Of a stretch of 64,000 nt of DNA, positions 13,401 through 21,318 are shown piece after piece. Where the stretch lies: positions 60,319-124,318 of IMG/VR virus record IMGVR_UViG_3300025162_000024. The stretch is one strand, 5' to 3'. The DNA is from a virus. Numbering within the stretch: the first letter of the stretch is position 1; every line of letters begins with the position of its first letter. Both the position numbers and the translations under genes were made by a program. Under the pieces are notes generated by a model. It made no database searches and had not been told where the DNA came from. It worked only from the letters and a program-made list of their open reading frames with translations.

Positions 13401-15134
13401 TTAGCTAGGCTTGTTCACATAGAGCTGCTTGGAACCTGACCACGTACCTGACGTGAACCAGACTTGATCCCCACCGTATTTGGCGTCAACCCGGGAGACA
13501 ACCATCTGGTACGGATCCAAACTCCTGGAGGAGGGCCTGAACCAGAGGGTATCCCCTATGTTGAACCGGCCGTCGGCACACTCATACTGACCCTGCTTCT
13601 TCTTCGGCTGGATAGGCTTGTTCACGTACAGATGTGAGGGTGTTGCGTACGTCCCCTCGGTCAGCCAAACCCTGCGACCACATTCCATGTCTTCTACCCG
13701 CTCTACAACCACTTCTTCTGGATCCTTGTCAGGTTGGCTGTAGTCGAACCACAGGGTGTCACCCAGGTCAAATCGGCCATCGGCACACTCGTACTGCCCG
13801 TTCTTCTTCTTAGACTTGAGCTTGGTCAACTCCTCCTGCAGCTCGTCGATCTGGCTGATCCGCTCATGGGCATCATCCACCAGCTCATCGGCATCATCCT
13901 CCAGCTGCTTGATCTTCTCGCTCTTGGTCACAAGTGTGTCCTTGAGCTCCATGACCTGAGTCTGCAGCTGGGTGATAGTCTGGGCCTGCCGGTTGACCTT
14001 GCCCTGGAGGCCGCGGACCACCTCGTTCTCGCCCCGAATCTTCTGGGTCAGATCGTTGATCTGCACATGCTGCTCCAGATCAGACTTCTGGAACTCAGCG
14101 ATCGTCTTGTACTGCTCAGAGTGCATGCGGTCAAGACTCTCGATCTCCTTGGCCTGCCTGGCGTTTTCATCCTTGAGCCTGCTTACGTGCAGCTCACAGG
14201 TGATCCCCGATGGTGGGTCTATCGCCTTGACCAGCTTGGCCAAGACCTCTGAATCTGGAGTCAAGCTTGGCGACGTCCACCGAACGCTGATATCCCCAGT
14301 GATCACCAACGGTGCAGAATCCGGGCACGACGCATACCGCCCAGCCGGCTGCCACCGGCTAAGTATTTCCTGGGCCTCCCGCACCGAGAGCGGCTGACAG
14401 TCCCAGAGGATGCAGTCCTTTTCCGAGACGGGTACCTTGATCCCTTCAGGGACCAGCGTCTCGTGATACCCACGGGTGGCCGGGAACTCGTAGATCCGGC
14501 CAGTCTCCTTGTTCTGATACCAGCGAACTGCTTCGGTCCATGTCCGGCGGATGGCCTGGGCCTGAGCAGGGGTGATACTGAAGCAATTGTGGTCCGCCTT
14601 GACCTCCTGCTCAGTGGACGACGACTGGCACCCGTCCGTTCGATACGAGCGGCTGTAGTGAACGCCCTTAGGATACTCCCAGATAAACATCAGCCCATCA
14701 CTGGAGTAGAACCTGGGCTCTTCCTTCGGCCGGAAGTCGCCGGGGCCCAGCTGCTTGTGGCCATTCTTGATGCAGTCAAACTCGGTCCATGAGGTGCCAC
14801 CCCCGTTGATCTCGCCAGTCTTATCGTCACAGAACCTGGCGTCCGGATATTTCCGAACGTACCCGCTCTCTTCCGCGTACCACCGTACCGGCTCGGACCA
14901 CGATCGCCGAACGGCCTGAGCCTGCTCCTGGGTAATCCGGAAGACACCGGAGTAGCCCAGTACGGTCTGTTCGGAGATCGCACTGCTCGTGTAATCAGCA
15001 CTGTAGGCGTTCGCAGCCGGGTACTCCCAGACGTACGCCAGGCTCTTGCAGGTATAGAACCGCGGCTCTTCTCTGTGCTTGAGCACGCTAACCACGCAGC
15101 AGCCATTTCCACAATTGCAATCACTTTTAGCCAT
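13401..15134 (-). CDS. RWY/YPA-repeat protein with coiled coil and second repeat type (577 aa)
   Basis: The start at 15134 (MAKSDCNCGNGCCVV) follows AAAAGGAG. The N-terminus has a compact CNCGNGCC cluster. Four RWY/YPA repeats occupy about residues 20-285 (PRFYTCKSLAYVWEYPAANA is typical; the second has lost its terminal helix). A coiled coil of more than 100 residues follows (LKDENARQAKEIESLDRMH). The last 120 residues contain two copies of a different unit of about 60 residues, each starting QYECADGRF, continuing GDTLWF and ending LYVNKP. The second unit is also unrecognised. The architecture suggests an elongated, multivalent protein. Confidence 0.85.
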   Translation of the reverse strand: MAKSDCNCGNGCCVVSVLKHREEPRFYTCKSLAYVWEYPAANAYSADYTSSAISEQTVLGYSGVFRITQEQAQAVRRSWSEPVRWYAEESGYVRKYPDARFCDDKTGEINGGGTSWTEFDCIKNGHKQLGPGDFRPKEEPRFYSSDGLMFIWEYPKGVHYSRSYRTDGCQSSSTEQEVKADHNCFSITPAQAQAIRRTWTEAVRWYQNKETGRIYEFPATRGYHETLVPEGIKVPVSEKDCILWDCQPLSVREAQEILSRWQPAGRYASCPDSAPLVITGDISVRWTSPSLTPDSEVLAKLVKAIDPPSGITCELHVSRLKDENARQAKEIESLDRMHSEQYKTIAEFQKSDLEQHVQINDLTQKIRGENEVVRGLQGKVNRQAQTITQLQTQVMELKDTLVTKSEKIKQLEDDADELVDDAHERISQIDELQEELTKLKSKKKNGQYECADGRFDLGDTLWFDYSQPDKDPEEVVVERVEDMECGRRVWLTEGTYATPSHLYVNKPIQPKKKQGQYECADGRFNIGDTLWFRPSSRSLDPYQMVVSRVDAKYGGDQVWFTSGTWSGSKQLYVNKPS

Positions 15135-15162
15135 TTTCTTCTCCTTTTGGGTTGAATCACTT

Positions 15163-15477
15163 CTAGTACGGACGATCCTCGTCCTCCCACGGTAGGTCAT
15201 CAACAGCCTCTCCCGCATCCCACTCCAGGCCCCTGCTCATAGCCCGAGGCTCGCTATCCTCCGTCTGCCCCATGTTCAGAGTCTCGCACAGCTCGTCTAT
15301 CTCCTCATCGGTCGGCAGGCTGAGCTCCTCATCCGTGAAATACATCTGGACCATTTCATCGCAGAGCATGTCGCCCCGAAGATCCTGAAACATCCTGAGA
15401 GACATGAGCACAGTAGCCAACAGCTTAGGACTGAGCTTTACTGGCTTGTCCTTTCCTACTTGAACCTTAGTCGACAT
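15163..15477 (-). CDS. acidic hypothetical protein (104 aa)
   Basis: GGAGG precedes the ATG. A basic N-terminus (KVQVGKDKPVKLSPKLL) is followed by a helical middle (FQDLRGDMLCDEMVQMYF) and a very acidic C-terminal half (TDEEIDELCETLNMGQTEDS; ends WEDEDRPY). The acidity could reflect DNA mimicry or a flexible tail. No family is recognised. Confidence 0.6.
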   Translation of the reverse strand: MSTKVQVGKDKPVKLSPKLLATVLMSLRMFQDLRGDMLCDEMVQMYFTDEELSLPTDEEIDELCETLNMGQTEDSEPRAMSRGLEWDAGEAVDDLPWEDEDRPY

Positions 15478-15742
15478 CTTCGACCTCCTTTGGCATCCAG
15501 ACCCATGCTTGGACCCACGTACCGTGTGGTGCTACGCTGAACGCTGCGTCCTCGTCGATCTCCAGGTTGTCATCGCTCGGATCGGCATAGACCCGGGTGG
15601 CCAGCTCCCTGAGTGCCCGGTCAGCTCGGCTCCGCATAGACCTGTGCTCATTGTTCAGCCTGCGGACGATACCCTCGAACCCGAATGAGGCTAATGCCTG
15701 CTGGACGCCCTCGTACTCTTTGGGGTCAATCCTGATCCACAT
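15467..15742 (-). CDS. hypothetical protein (91 aa)
   Basis: The start at 15742 (MWIRIDPKEYEGVQQALASF) has GGGGATCAGG upstream and overlaps the preceding gene's end. An alpha/beta N-terminal half is followed by a helix with several Arg (RRLNNEHRSMRSRADRALRE). It overlaps the next gene by 11 bp. It is unrecognised. Confidence 0.6.
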   Translation of the reverse strand: MWIRIDPKEYEGVQQALASFGFEGIVRRLNNEHRSMRSRADRALRELATRVYADPSDDNLEIDEDAAFSVAPHGTWVQAWVWMPKEVEDVD

Positions 15743-16253
15743 CCTGATCCCCCCAAAGACGATGGTACGCCGCTCGGAGGTATCCGCTGGCATCCATGAG
15801 TTCGGCGGAAACACAACCGCAAACAAGGCTGAGAGACGACTCATCCTTACACGACGTTACGCACACCACGTCATTTCCGTCGCAGAATATCCGGATGTGC
15901 TCATCGTGCTCGAAGCCGATGTTGTCAGCAACCTCTTCCCTCGCCATCTTCAAGGCATTGAGCGCATCTCGCTGGGTTGCGTATTCCGCTCGGAGCATAG
16001 CCGCACACCCTAACTTTTCCTTGGGCTTGCTCAGGTCGAAGTAGGTCCCGCCCTGCTCCTCGCAATACTTTTTCATCTTGTCCACGTACCGCTGGGCATC
16101 GGCAATCACCCTATCGTGCTGTACCTCCAGATCACGGTTGAGAGTGCGGAACGCAGTCATCATAGCACTGCGAAGTCCAACGTCGCTGTCCTGCCCGCCA
16201 AGCGGAAAAAGTACCCGGCTAAGCTGGTACTCGAACTCTTCTTGTGTCAGCAT
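15726..16253 (-). CDS. hypothetical protein (175 aa)
   Basis: AAGGAG site before MLTQEEFEYQLSRVLFPLGG. The central helices (VIADAQRYVDKMKKYCEEQG) are followed by a small alpha/beta region with several Cys (FCDGNDVVCVTSCKDES, VCGCVSAELM). No family is recognised. Confidence 0.6.
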   Translation of the reverse strand: MLTQEEFEYQLSRVLFPLGGQDSDVGLRSAMMTAFRTLNRDLEVQHDRVIADAQRYVDKMKKYCEEQGGTYFDLSKPKEKLGCAAMLRAEYATQRDALNALKMAREEVADNIGFEHDEHIRIFCDGNDVVCVTSCKDESSLSLVCGCVSAELMDASGYLRAAYHRLWGDQDVDQD

Positions 16254-16265
16254 CTTCGTCTCCTT

Positions 16266-17162
16266 TTAATTGACCGAACCAGGTTCTACGTAGAACTTCC
16301 GATACAGATCGGCATCCGAGTTCATCCAGGTCCACAAGACCTGAAGATCATCGTCCTTCTGGTACTCTTTGGGTATCTCCTGATGCCCTGTGCCGATCCC
16401 GCCCCGCCCGGGCATCCCCTTGATCCCCACGGCCGATGGGACCTGCGAAGGCCTCCAGATGGTTCCACCCGTCGCCCAAATACGCAGGTCGACAAACGGA
16501 TTATCCCCGTCCAATGACTCTCTCAGCGCCCTGTACTTCTCTGGCCTCAGCCCTGTTTGGCACAGACTGGCATGCCCCAGGTTGTCATGGATGAAATACC
16601 GGCGGGCTGCAACGTTGTAGTAGTGGGCTAGACCTTCACCGGCCAGCTCGTGATCGTACAAGGCACATGCCATCAGATCCAGGTAGTTCGGAGAGTAGTA
16701 GTCGTCATCCTCTATGAACAGGGTGGCCTCCCCCTGCAACACCCCGGGCTCGAACGCTGCCCTGAGGTTGGCACACAGGGTATGGCCCTCTCCCGGGGCC
16801 CGGCGTACCACCTGCTGGACAAAATGGGTGTGAGTCTCCTTGCGTCCGTCGTCGACCACCACCCACTGGATCTTCCCCTTATACGATTGGTGGTACATCC
16901 AGAGCTCGCACAGGTCGAAGGCCGTCGGACGATCACCGGTACACGTCAGCAGCGTCAAACTCTTCAACTGCCTGCTCTGATCAATGACCGGCTTGGAGAC
17001 AAGTTTGATATGGGCGTCCTGGGCCATCCTTGTGAGCTGGGCGGCCACCGAGTTGTACTCCATGCCCTTGAGCAACCCGGTCAACGCCTGCCTCAACCTC
17101 GGGTCAGGATTCTTCATCTCGGGGAGCTTCTGGAGCAAAGCTTCAGTCTCCTTCTGATTCAT
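16266..17162 (-). CDS. GT-A family glycosyltransferase (298 aa)
   Basis: A GT2-like nucleotide-sugar transferase. After about 65 helical residues the GT-A core begins with LTLLTCTGDRPTAFDLC. WVVVDDG near residue 100 and LFIEDDDYY near 150 are the acidic motifs that bind the nucleotide-sugar and metal. GLAHYYNVAARRYFI and CQTGLRPEKYRAL lie in the acceptor half. It overlaps another glycosyltransferase gene by 4 bp, so the two probably act together, for example on modified phage bases, virion proteins or host envelope glycans. The substrate cannot be read from sequence. Confidence 0.8.
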   Translation of the reverse strand: MNQKETEALLQKLPEMKNPDPRLRQALTGLLKGMEYNSVAAQLTRMAQDAHIKLVSKPVIDQSRQLKSLTLLTCTGDRPTAFDLCELWMYHQSYKGKIQWVVVDDGRKETHTHFVQQVVRRAPGEGHTLCANLRAAFEPGVLQGEATLFIEDDDYYSPNYLDLMACALYDHELAGEGLAHYYNVAARRYFIHDNLGHASLCQTGLRPEKYRALRESLDGDNPFVDLRIWATGGTIWRPSQVPSAVGIKGMPGRGGIGTGHQEIPKEYQKDDDLQVLWTWMNSDADLYRKFYVEPGSVN

Positions 17163-17953
17163 CTCAAAAGCTCCTTGTACTTCGATTGGGTCAGTCTAAG
17201 CGAGAATCGCAGAGCACTATGATCGACGACCGTCGCGGCCCTATCCAAGTCCTCCATCTCACTCATCTTCCTCTGGTGTTCGGAGTCTGCGACATCCGGA
17301 CGACCTCGGGCCGCTTTGGCCCCGAACTCCGCCCTCGACTTCGTCCAGTAGTGGTTGATCGCCATTCGCGAATAGCATACGGGACTAACCAGAGGACCGG
17401 TGCACGGGGTTAGCCCGGTGTCCACCGCCAGCCGGCTCTCAGTATACGAAAACGAGTGGATGCCCACGCCGTTCGGGCAGACGCATTCTGGGCGAACCAA
17501 GCTCTTTACGTGCTGGCACACCGGATTCGAGTCAGGCACACGCATCACATAGTTATCCATCACCAACCCTGGCGGTTTAACCGGGTGCCCAGAACTCCCA
17601 AACATCTTCCAATGGAGGCAGATCCCAACCTGGTCCTCGAACGGACTGAGATCAAGGCGATCGCCCTCCTGGGGGATGATGAACTCATCGGCATCGATCA
17701 CAGCAAGCCACCGGGTATTCCCCCGGGCCCGCATCAGTCCGTCACGGTAGACGGGCCTCTGCTGGACCCTGCCCGGCCAATCGATGAGCTCATAGAACTC
17801 CTTGAACGGCTCCAGGGCCCGGCACAAATCGTCAGAACTCTCGTTATTGAAAATATAGAAATGATCGACACCCAGCAGTAGATGATGGACCAGCCATTCC
17901 CTAAGGTACGGAGCTTCGTCCTTGACCATGACCAGCACAGATAAGTTGTACGT
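17159..17953 (-). CDS. GT92/GT2-like glycosyltransferase, probable ACG start (264 aa)
   Basis: LSVLVMVKDEAPYLREWLVH, GVDHFYIFNNESSDD and WLAVIDADEFIIP match the family 92 / Glyco_tranf_2_4 pattern: an N-terminal strand, a K.E..YL.EW..HH helix and a D.DEF metal motif. The first ATG/GTG (17938) would delete part of strand one and lies about 20 bases from the ribosome site. AGGAGG at 17958-17963 is followed after four bases by an in-frame ACG at 17951-17953 (TYNLSVLVMVKDE), which gives a complete fold. I therefore place the start at ACG. Confidence 0.78.
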   Translation of the reverse strand, partial: TYNLSVLVMVKDEAPYLREWLVHHLLLGVDHFYIFNNESSDDLCRALEPFKEFYELIDWPGRVQQRPVYRDGLMRARGNTRWLAVIDADEFIIPQEGDRLDLSPFEDQVGICLHWKMFGSSGHPVKPPGLVMDNYVMRVPDSNPVCQHVKSLVRPECVCPNGVGIHSFSYTESRLAVDTGLTPCTGPLVSPVCYSRMAINHYWTKSRAEFGAKAARGRPDVADSEHQRKMSEMEDLDRAATVVDHSALRFSLRLTQSKYKELLR

Positions 17954-17965
17954 ACGCCCTCCTGT

Positions 17966-18079
17966 TCACAGATCGAGGATCACGTTGTTCACGTCACCCT
18001 CTGGATCGAAAAACACATCGGCAAAGTCCTCTGGGTATATGGAGTCCGCACACGGATTTTGTGGGAAATGCGTGGCCAT
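17966..18079 (-). CDS. 37-aa acidic microprotein
   Basis: ATG directly preceded by GGAGGG. The product (MATHFPQNPCADSIYPEDFA, then DVFFDPEGDVNN, ending VILDL) ends just before the ribosome site of the glycosyltransferase gene. Its own ribosome site overlaps the structured leader at 18084-18145, so it may be translated under structural control. No family is recognised. Confidence 0.5.
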   Translation of the reverse strand: MATHFPQNPCADSIYPEDFADVFFDPEGDVNNVILDL

Positions 18080-18083
18080 CCCT

Positions 18084-18145
18084 CCAGGTTACCCCAGGGG
18101 GCTCCTACTAACCTGGGGGGTCCCCGGCCGACCTGAGAACCCCCC
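18084..18145 (-). promoter_or_regulatory. structured RNA leader with competing hairpins
   Basis: In the leftward transcript, hairpin B pairs 18109-18116 with 18084-18091 (eight perfect pairs) and overlaps the GGAGGG ribosome site at 18080-18085. Hairpin A pairs the six C at 18140-18145 with the six G at 18115-18120 (plus-strand bases) and shares bases with B, so the two compete. This resembles an attenuator or translation switch for the microprotein and glycosyltransferases downstream. No ligand-binding class is recognised. Confidence 0.4.
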
Positions 18146-18182
18146 TGGACCAGACCATGGCCACCGCAGGAGCGGCGCAAGC

Positions 18183-18341
18183 TTACCACCACATGCGGCA
18201 TATCCCGTAGACCATGCAGACGATGACCGCGGCCACCACGGCCATCCCCACCCACAGGCCCAGGGCGTGACACATCTCTTCGAGAAGTGTCCGCCTTGGC
18301 CCCATGACCGAGGCTACTTGCTCATCTCTTTTTTTAGCCAT
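18183..18341 (-). CDS. 52-aa single-pass membrane protein
   Basis: GGAGG precedes the ATG by three bases. A charged N-terminus (MAKKRDEQVASVMGPRRTLL) is followed by one hydrophobic helix (LGLWVGMAVVAAVIVCMVYG) and a short CRMWW tail. It sits directly after the leucine-rich-repeat gene. It could be a holin-like or membrane-anchoring protein, but no class II/III holin signature is clear. Confidence 0.6.
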   Translation of the reverse strand: MAKKRDEQVASVMGPRRTLLEEMCHALGLWVGMAVVAAVIVCMVYGICRMWW

Positions 18342-18354
18342 TGGCCTCCGGCGA

Positions 18355-19101
18355 TCACGTATATACCTGGCAGTCCGGCATATTGTCCAGAGCCGAGAAA
18401 TCCTTGACCCGACTTCCGTACAGTCGCACGCAACGCAGCTTGCGTAGTTTGGCGAGGGGCCGTACGTCGCTGACCGAGGTGCCCACTATACTCAGCCATC
18501 TCAGGTTCCGGCAGTGGGCCAGGGCCGAGATATCCTTGACCCCCGTGTCTCCCAGGTTCAGGTCATCGAGCTTCATGCAGTGGGCCAGGGACGAGATATC
18601 CCTGACGTTGGTATCAGTCAGATAGAGATTACTGAGTCTCTTGCACTTGGCCAGCCCGCTGATATCTCGGATCGTAGTTCCACTCAGATCCAGCATCTCC
18701 AGTTTCGGGCACTCGGAGAGCCTCTCGCTGACCACCGCCGCCTTGATCCCTCGCCTGTATGGCATGTCGAGTTCGGTAATATCCCGAAGGAACCTTTGGG
18801 GCAGGATCTCAAACAGGTTGTCGGCCGCCGCATTCAAGTCCGCGGCTATCATCCGATTCAGGCGGCCAGCGGCTATATCTCGGAGCATCCCCCGGGGTAC
18901 TCCTTGGCGGCCCTCGCAATCCTCTCCCCAGGTCACCCCGTGCACCCTGCGGATTGCACTGTGCCCGACCGCCTCCTCCCAGGTCATCTCCCCATTCGCG
19001 ATCAAGGCCTTCACATCGTTGTCCGTGTTCCAGACTGCCTTGGCCTTTTTTCCAGTAGCAGTGTAGGTCGCACCCGTGATCCAACTAGGTATATCGCACA
19101 T
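18355..19101 (-). CDS. leucine-rich-repeat protein (248 aa)
   Basis: Residues 1-115 are an unrecognised helical region (GEMTWEEAVGHSAIRRVHGV). The C-terminal half has about six leucine-rich repeats of roughly 22 residues of the SDS22/internalin type: LEMLDLSGTTIRDISGLAKC, LSNLYLTDTNVRDISSLAHC, LDDLNLGDTGVKDISALAHC, LRWLSIVGTSVSDVRPLAKL, LRCVRLYGSRVKDFSALDNM. Such repeats form a curved protein-binding surface. There is no signal peptide, so it probably acts inside the cell, binding a host or phage protein. AAGGAG lies eight bases from the ATG at 19101. Confidence 0.85.
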   Translation of the reverse strand: MCDIPSWITGATYTATGKKAKAVWNTDNDVKALIANGEMTWEEAVGHSAIRRVHGVTWGEDCEGRQGVPRGMLRDIAAGRLNRMIAADLNAAADNLFEILPQRFLRDITELDMPYRRGIKAAVVSERLSECPKLEMLDLSGTTIRDISGLAKCKRLSNLYLTDTNVRDISSLAHCMKLDDLNLGDTGVKDISALAHCRNLRWLSIVGTSVSDVRPLAKLRKLRCVRLYGSRVKDFSALDNMPDCQVYT

Positions 19102-19129
19102 GTTCAAATCTCCTTGTTTGTCAGCACTC

Positions 19130-19465
19130 TCACGCCACTCTTCTCGTGTGTACCGGTGGATCAGGGATCCAAGCCAGGTACTGGTCCCAGCCCAATCCCC
19201 ACTCCCTGCGGTAGACGATCCCCCCGAACTCCAGCAGAAGACTCATCTGTAGCCTTCCCTTCCGATCAGGCTGGTAACTCGGCAGGGTCCTGGACCCTCT
19301 GTAGATCAGGATGTCCCCGGCCTTCGCCAGGATCGCGGGCGTCCCGTCCATCTCATACAGGTTCAGGGCCTGGATGACCTCAAACCGCTGGCCACCCTCC
19401 CAGAGATGCCCGTCTTCTCCCAATACCACATGATCAGGCTGATACTTCTCAGATGCTCGACGCAT
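19130..19465 (-). CDS. hypothetical beta-rich protein (111 aa)
   Basis: AGGAG site before MRRASEKYQPDHVVLGEDG. The middle is beta-rich (LNLYEMDGTPAILAKAGDIL) and the C-terminus aromatic (GWDQYLAWIPDPP). No family is recognised. Confidence 0.6.
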   Translation of the reverse strand: MRRASEKYQPDHVVLGEDGHLWEGGQRFEVIQALNLYEMDGTPAILAKAGDILIYRGSRTLPSYQPDRKGRLQMSLLLEFGGIVYRREWGLGWDQYLAWIPDPPVHTRRVA

Positions 19466-19500
19466 GATATCTCCTGGTAAAAACTCAAACCAGATTCAGG

Positions 19501-20157
19501 TCACGCTGCAGTCTCCCGCCGCTTTCGCTCGTCTTGGACCATCTCGATGAGCCCGGCATAGCCCGCAACGTCCACGATCGAGTCTCGGTGCCCTGGACTC
19601 TGTACGAGCCGGGCAAGCTTTGTCCCGACCATGCACAAGATCGCTTGTTCAGGAGTAACCTGAGTTCCTAGGATCTCCGACCAGATCCGAGCTGTACGCC
19701 CCCAGTTGTCCAGCGGATGGCCGTACGCCGCCTGTCTGTTCTGGTTGATCAGCCGATGGGCTTCGACCAAGACCGGCTCCGATGCGGGTTCTGCCACCTT
19801 GGCCACCTGTGGAGATGTGGGCTTGATCTGCACTACAGGCTCATCCTGGATATATGAGTCCTTGAGGATCTCCCGGATCTGCTCCATGAACCCGCTGTTC
19901 GCCGGATCAGTCAGAGGCACGGCCATCGCATGATCAAGCTTCTCCATGGTCTCAGCCAGGATCATTGCTGCAACGATCGCTTGGGGCTTGAATGAGTGTC
20001 CGACACCCTCGCTGAATCGTTTCCGGATAAAGTCACGCAGCTCGGAGAGTAACGCAGTATTCTCCGGCTTCCACTTAGTCATGGATCCCGTCGCGTAGAC
20101 CAGTGCGTTACACACCTGCCCTACATACGTCTCTACCGCTTTGAACTCTTCGCTCAT
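19501..20157 (-). CDS. DUF6378-like phage protein (218 aa)
   Basis: The C-terminal 85 residues, AHRLINQNRQAAYGHPLDNW, then TPEQAILCMVGTKLARL, then SPGHRDSIVDVAGYAG, match the DUF6378 pattern common in phage genomes: R...YG.P..N, a KL.R helix and HRDS..D.AGY. The His/Asp arrangement hints at an all-alpha, possibly MazG-like, nucleotide-binding fold, but activity is unproven. The N-terminal 120 residues are helical with a Pro/Lys linker. Confidence 0.65.
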   Translation of the reverse strand: MSEEFKAVETYVGQVCNALVYATGSMTKWKPENTALLSELRDFIRKRFSEGVGHSFKPQAIVAAMILAETMEKLDHAMAVPLTDPANSGFMEQIREILKDSYIQDEPVVQIKPTSPQVAKVAEPASEPVLVEAHRLINQNRQAAYGHPLDNWGRTARIWSEILGTQVTPEQAILCMVGTKLARLVQSPGHRDSIVDVAGYAGLIEMVQDERKRRETAA

Positions 20158-20174
20158 CTTACGTATCTCCTTTT

Positions 20175-20396
20175 CTATCGTTCTCTCGAGAGCCGGGCCG
20201 GTGTAGCCATCCGCCCATCGAAAACTCGGTCACAACTGGCACAGAGGCTAATACCGGGCAACCTCGGCTCCTTGCGGCACTTAGTACACAACTTCCGATC
20301 AGCTGCTCTGACCACTGGCATTGGATACCGGTTCGGAAGTCGGTCTCCTTTGTACCCGGTCAACGAGTAGCCCGGCGGGAGCCTTTTCCTTGCCAA
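20175..20396 (-). CDS. small two-CxxC zinc protein (73 aa)
   Basis: TTG start with GGAGG six bases upstream. A basic N-terminus (MARKRLPPGYSLTGYKGDRL) precedes LCTKCRKEPRLPGISLCASC, a four-cysteine zinc finger. The gene overlaps its upstream neighbour by 37 bp. The function is unknown. Confidence 0.55.
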   Translation of the reverse strand: MARKRLPPGYSLTGYKGDRLPNRYPMPVVRAADRKLCTKCRKEPRLPGISLCASCDRVFDGRMATPARLSRER

Positions 20397-20659
20397 CCTG
20401 AACCTCCTCCGTAGCCTCCAAGGTCTTTCTTCACCAGATTCCCAAACCCATGTTGGGCCAGGAACGCGTCAGCCTGCTTCTCCAGGTCCCCGCCGCCCTC
20501 CGCAGCCCGCCGCTTTAGCTCTGCGTCTGCCTCGTCCGCCAGATTAGCGAAGTCCCCGTCCTGGAGCTCCCCGACCATCCACCGCAGATAGTCGTCGGGG
20601 AGCTCGCTGATCTTACTGCCCTGATAGTTTCCGAATGGAATACGCGTAGAAGAACTCAC
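20360..20659 (-). CDS. DUF3820-like protein (99 aa)
   Basis: RIPFGNYQGSKISELPDDYL, then RWM and an ADAELKRRAAEG helix, match DUF3820, where PFGKYKG..+.E+P.DYL.W is conserved. In phage and bacteria it is a short single-domain protein sometimes linked to exonuclease-like genes; the role is unknown. The C-terminus is Gly/Arg-rich and disordered. GTG start with GGAGG upstream, overlapping the preceding stop. Confidence 0.65.
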   Translation of the reverse strand: MSSSTRIPFGNYQGSKISELPDDYLRWMVGELQDGDFANLADEADAELKRRAAEGGGDLEKQADAFLAQHGFGNLVKKDLGGYGGGSGWQGKGSRRATR

Positions 20660-21156
20660 TAGTAGACCTCCGCCATCGCCTGCCAGTCCACCTTACCCGC
20701 CGACCGGAAGCTGCTCCCGACCTGAGCCCCAAGCTCGACCCGGGGGAAGCCCGGAATGCAGATCTCGCCGTCGGCCGCGAAGTAGAAGCCGTACACTTCC
20801 TCGAACTCGGCACAGGGCGTTCTCCGCACGGTCAGGATGCTCGTCGGACTCTCTGGCAGGGTCCATCCGGCTTCCCAGGTGCCTGCCGTCGGCAGCTGGA
20901 GGCTCTCTACACGCTTATCCAGGAGCGACCCAGTGAACCGGCGGAGCCACCCAGGCAACCGGCTTGGATCTGTGTTCTTCACCCGCTGGAGACCTCGTAC
21001 TACGATCAGCGATCGGCTCACGGCGTCCATCCGGGCGAGCATCTCACCGTTCGTCGCCAGGATGGTGAACGGCGTGTCATGATCCATGTAGATCTGGTGA
21101 TAGTCCTCGATCGGCGAAACACGCCCCGAAGGGACGATGAAGCAGCACTTGGTCAC
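20659..21156 (-). CDS. hypothetical protein (165 aa)
   Basis: The start is placed at a GTG (21156) six bases after AAAGGA. The chain is alpha/beta (VTKCCFIVPSGRVSPIEDYH, ILATNGEMLARMDAVSRSLI) with a C-terminal half rich in aromatic residues (EVYGFYFAADGEICIPGF). It is unrecognised and first in its operon after the non-coding region at 21.3-21.7 kb, apart from the small membrane protein. Confidence 0.6.
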   Translation of the reverse strand: MTKCCFIVPSGRVSPIEDYHQIYMDHDTPFTILATNGEMLARMDAVSRSLIVVRGLQRVKNTDPSRLPGWLRRFTGSLLDKRVESLQLPTAGTWEAGWTLPESPTSILTVRRTPCAEFEEVYGFYFAADGEICIPGFPRVELGAQVGSSFRSAGKVDWQAMAEVY

Positions 21157-21185
21157 GAGAAATCCTTTCCCCACGCCGGGGAAGT

Positions 21186-21314
21186 TCAGGTTTGCTTGCG
21201 TACGGAGAGTGCAACAAGCACTACTCCTAGAGCTCCGAAGAGCAACGGGCTAGTCAGCAAAAGCAGCAGTAAAATAAGCATGCCGCTCAGCTTCAGACCT
21301 AAGTTAGTATTCAT
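21186..21314 (-). CDS. 42-aa membrane microprotein
   Basis: MNTNLGLKLSGMLILLLLLL continues through a second hydrophobic stretch to VALSVRKQT, so it may span the membrane once or as a short hairpin. There is no clear Shine-Dalgarno, but the frame begins only five bases after the palindromic motif at 21319-21337 that also precedes the pilin-like gene. Support is composition and position. Confidence 0.5.
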   Translation of the reverse strand: MNTNLGLKLSGMLILLLLLLTSPLLFGALGVVLVALSVRKQT

Positions 21315-21318
21315 CTTA

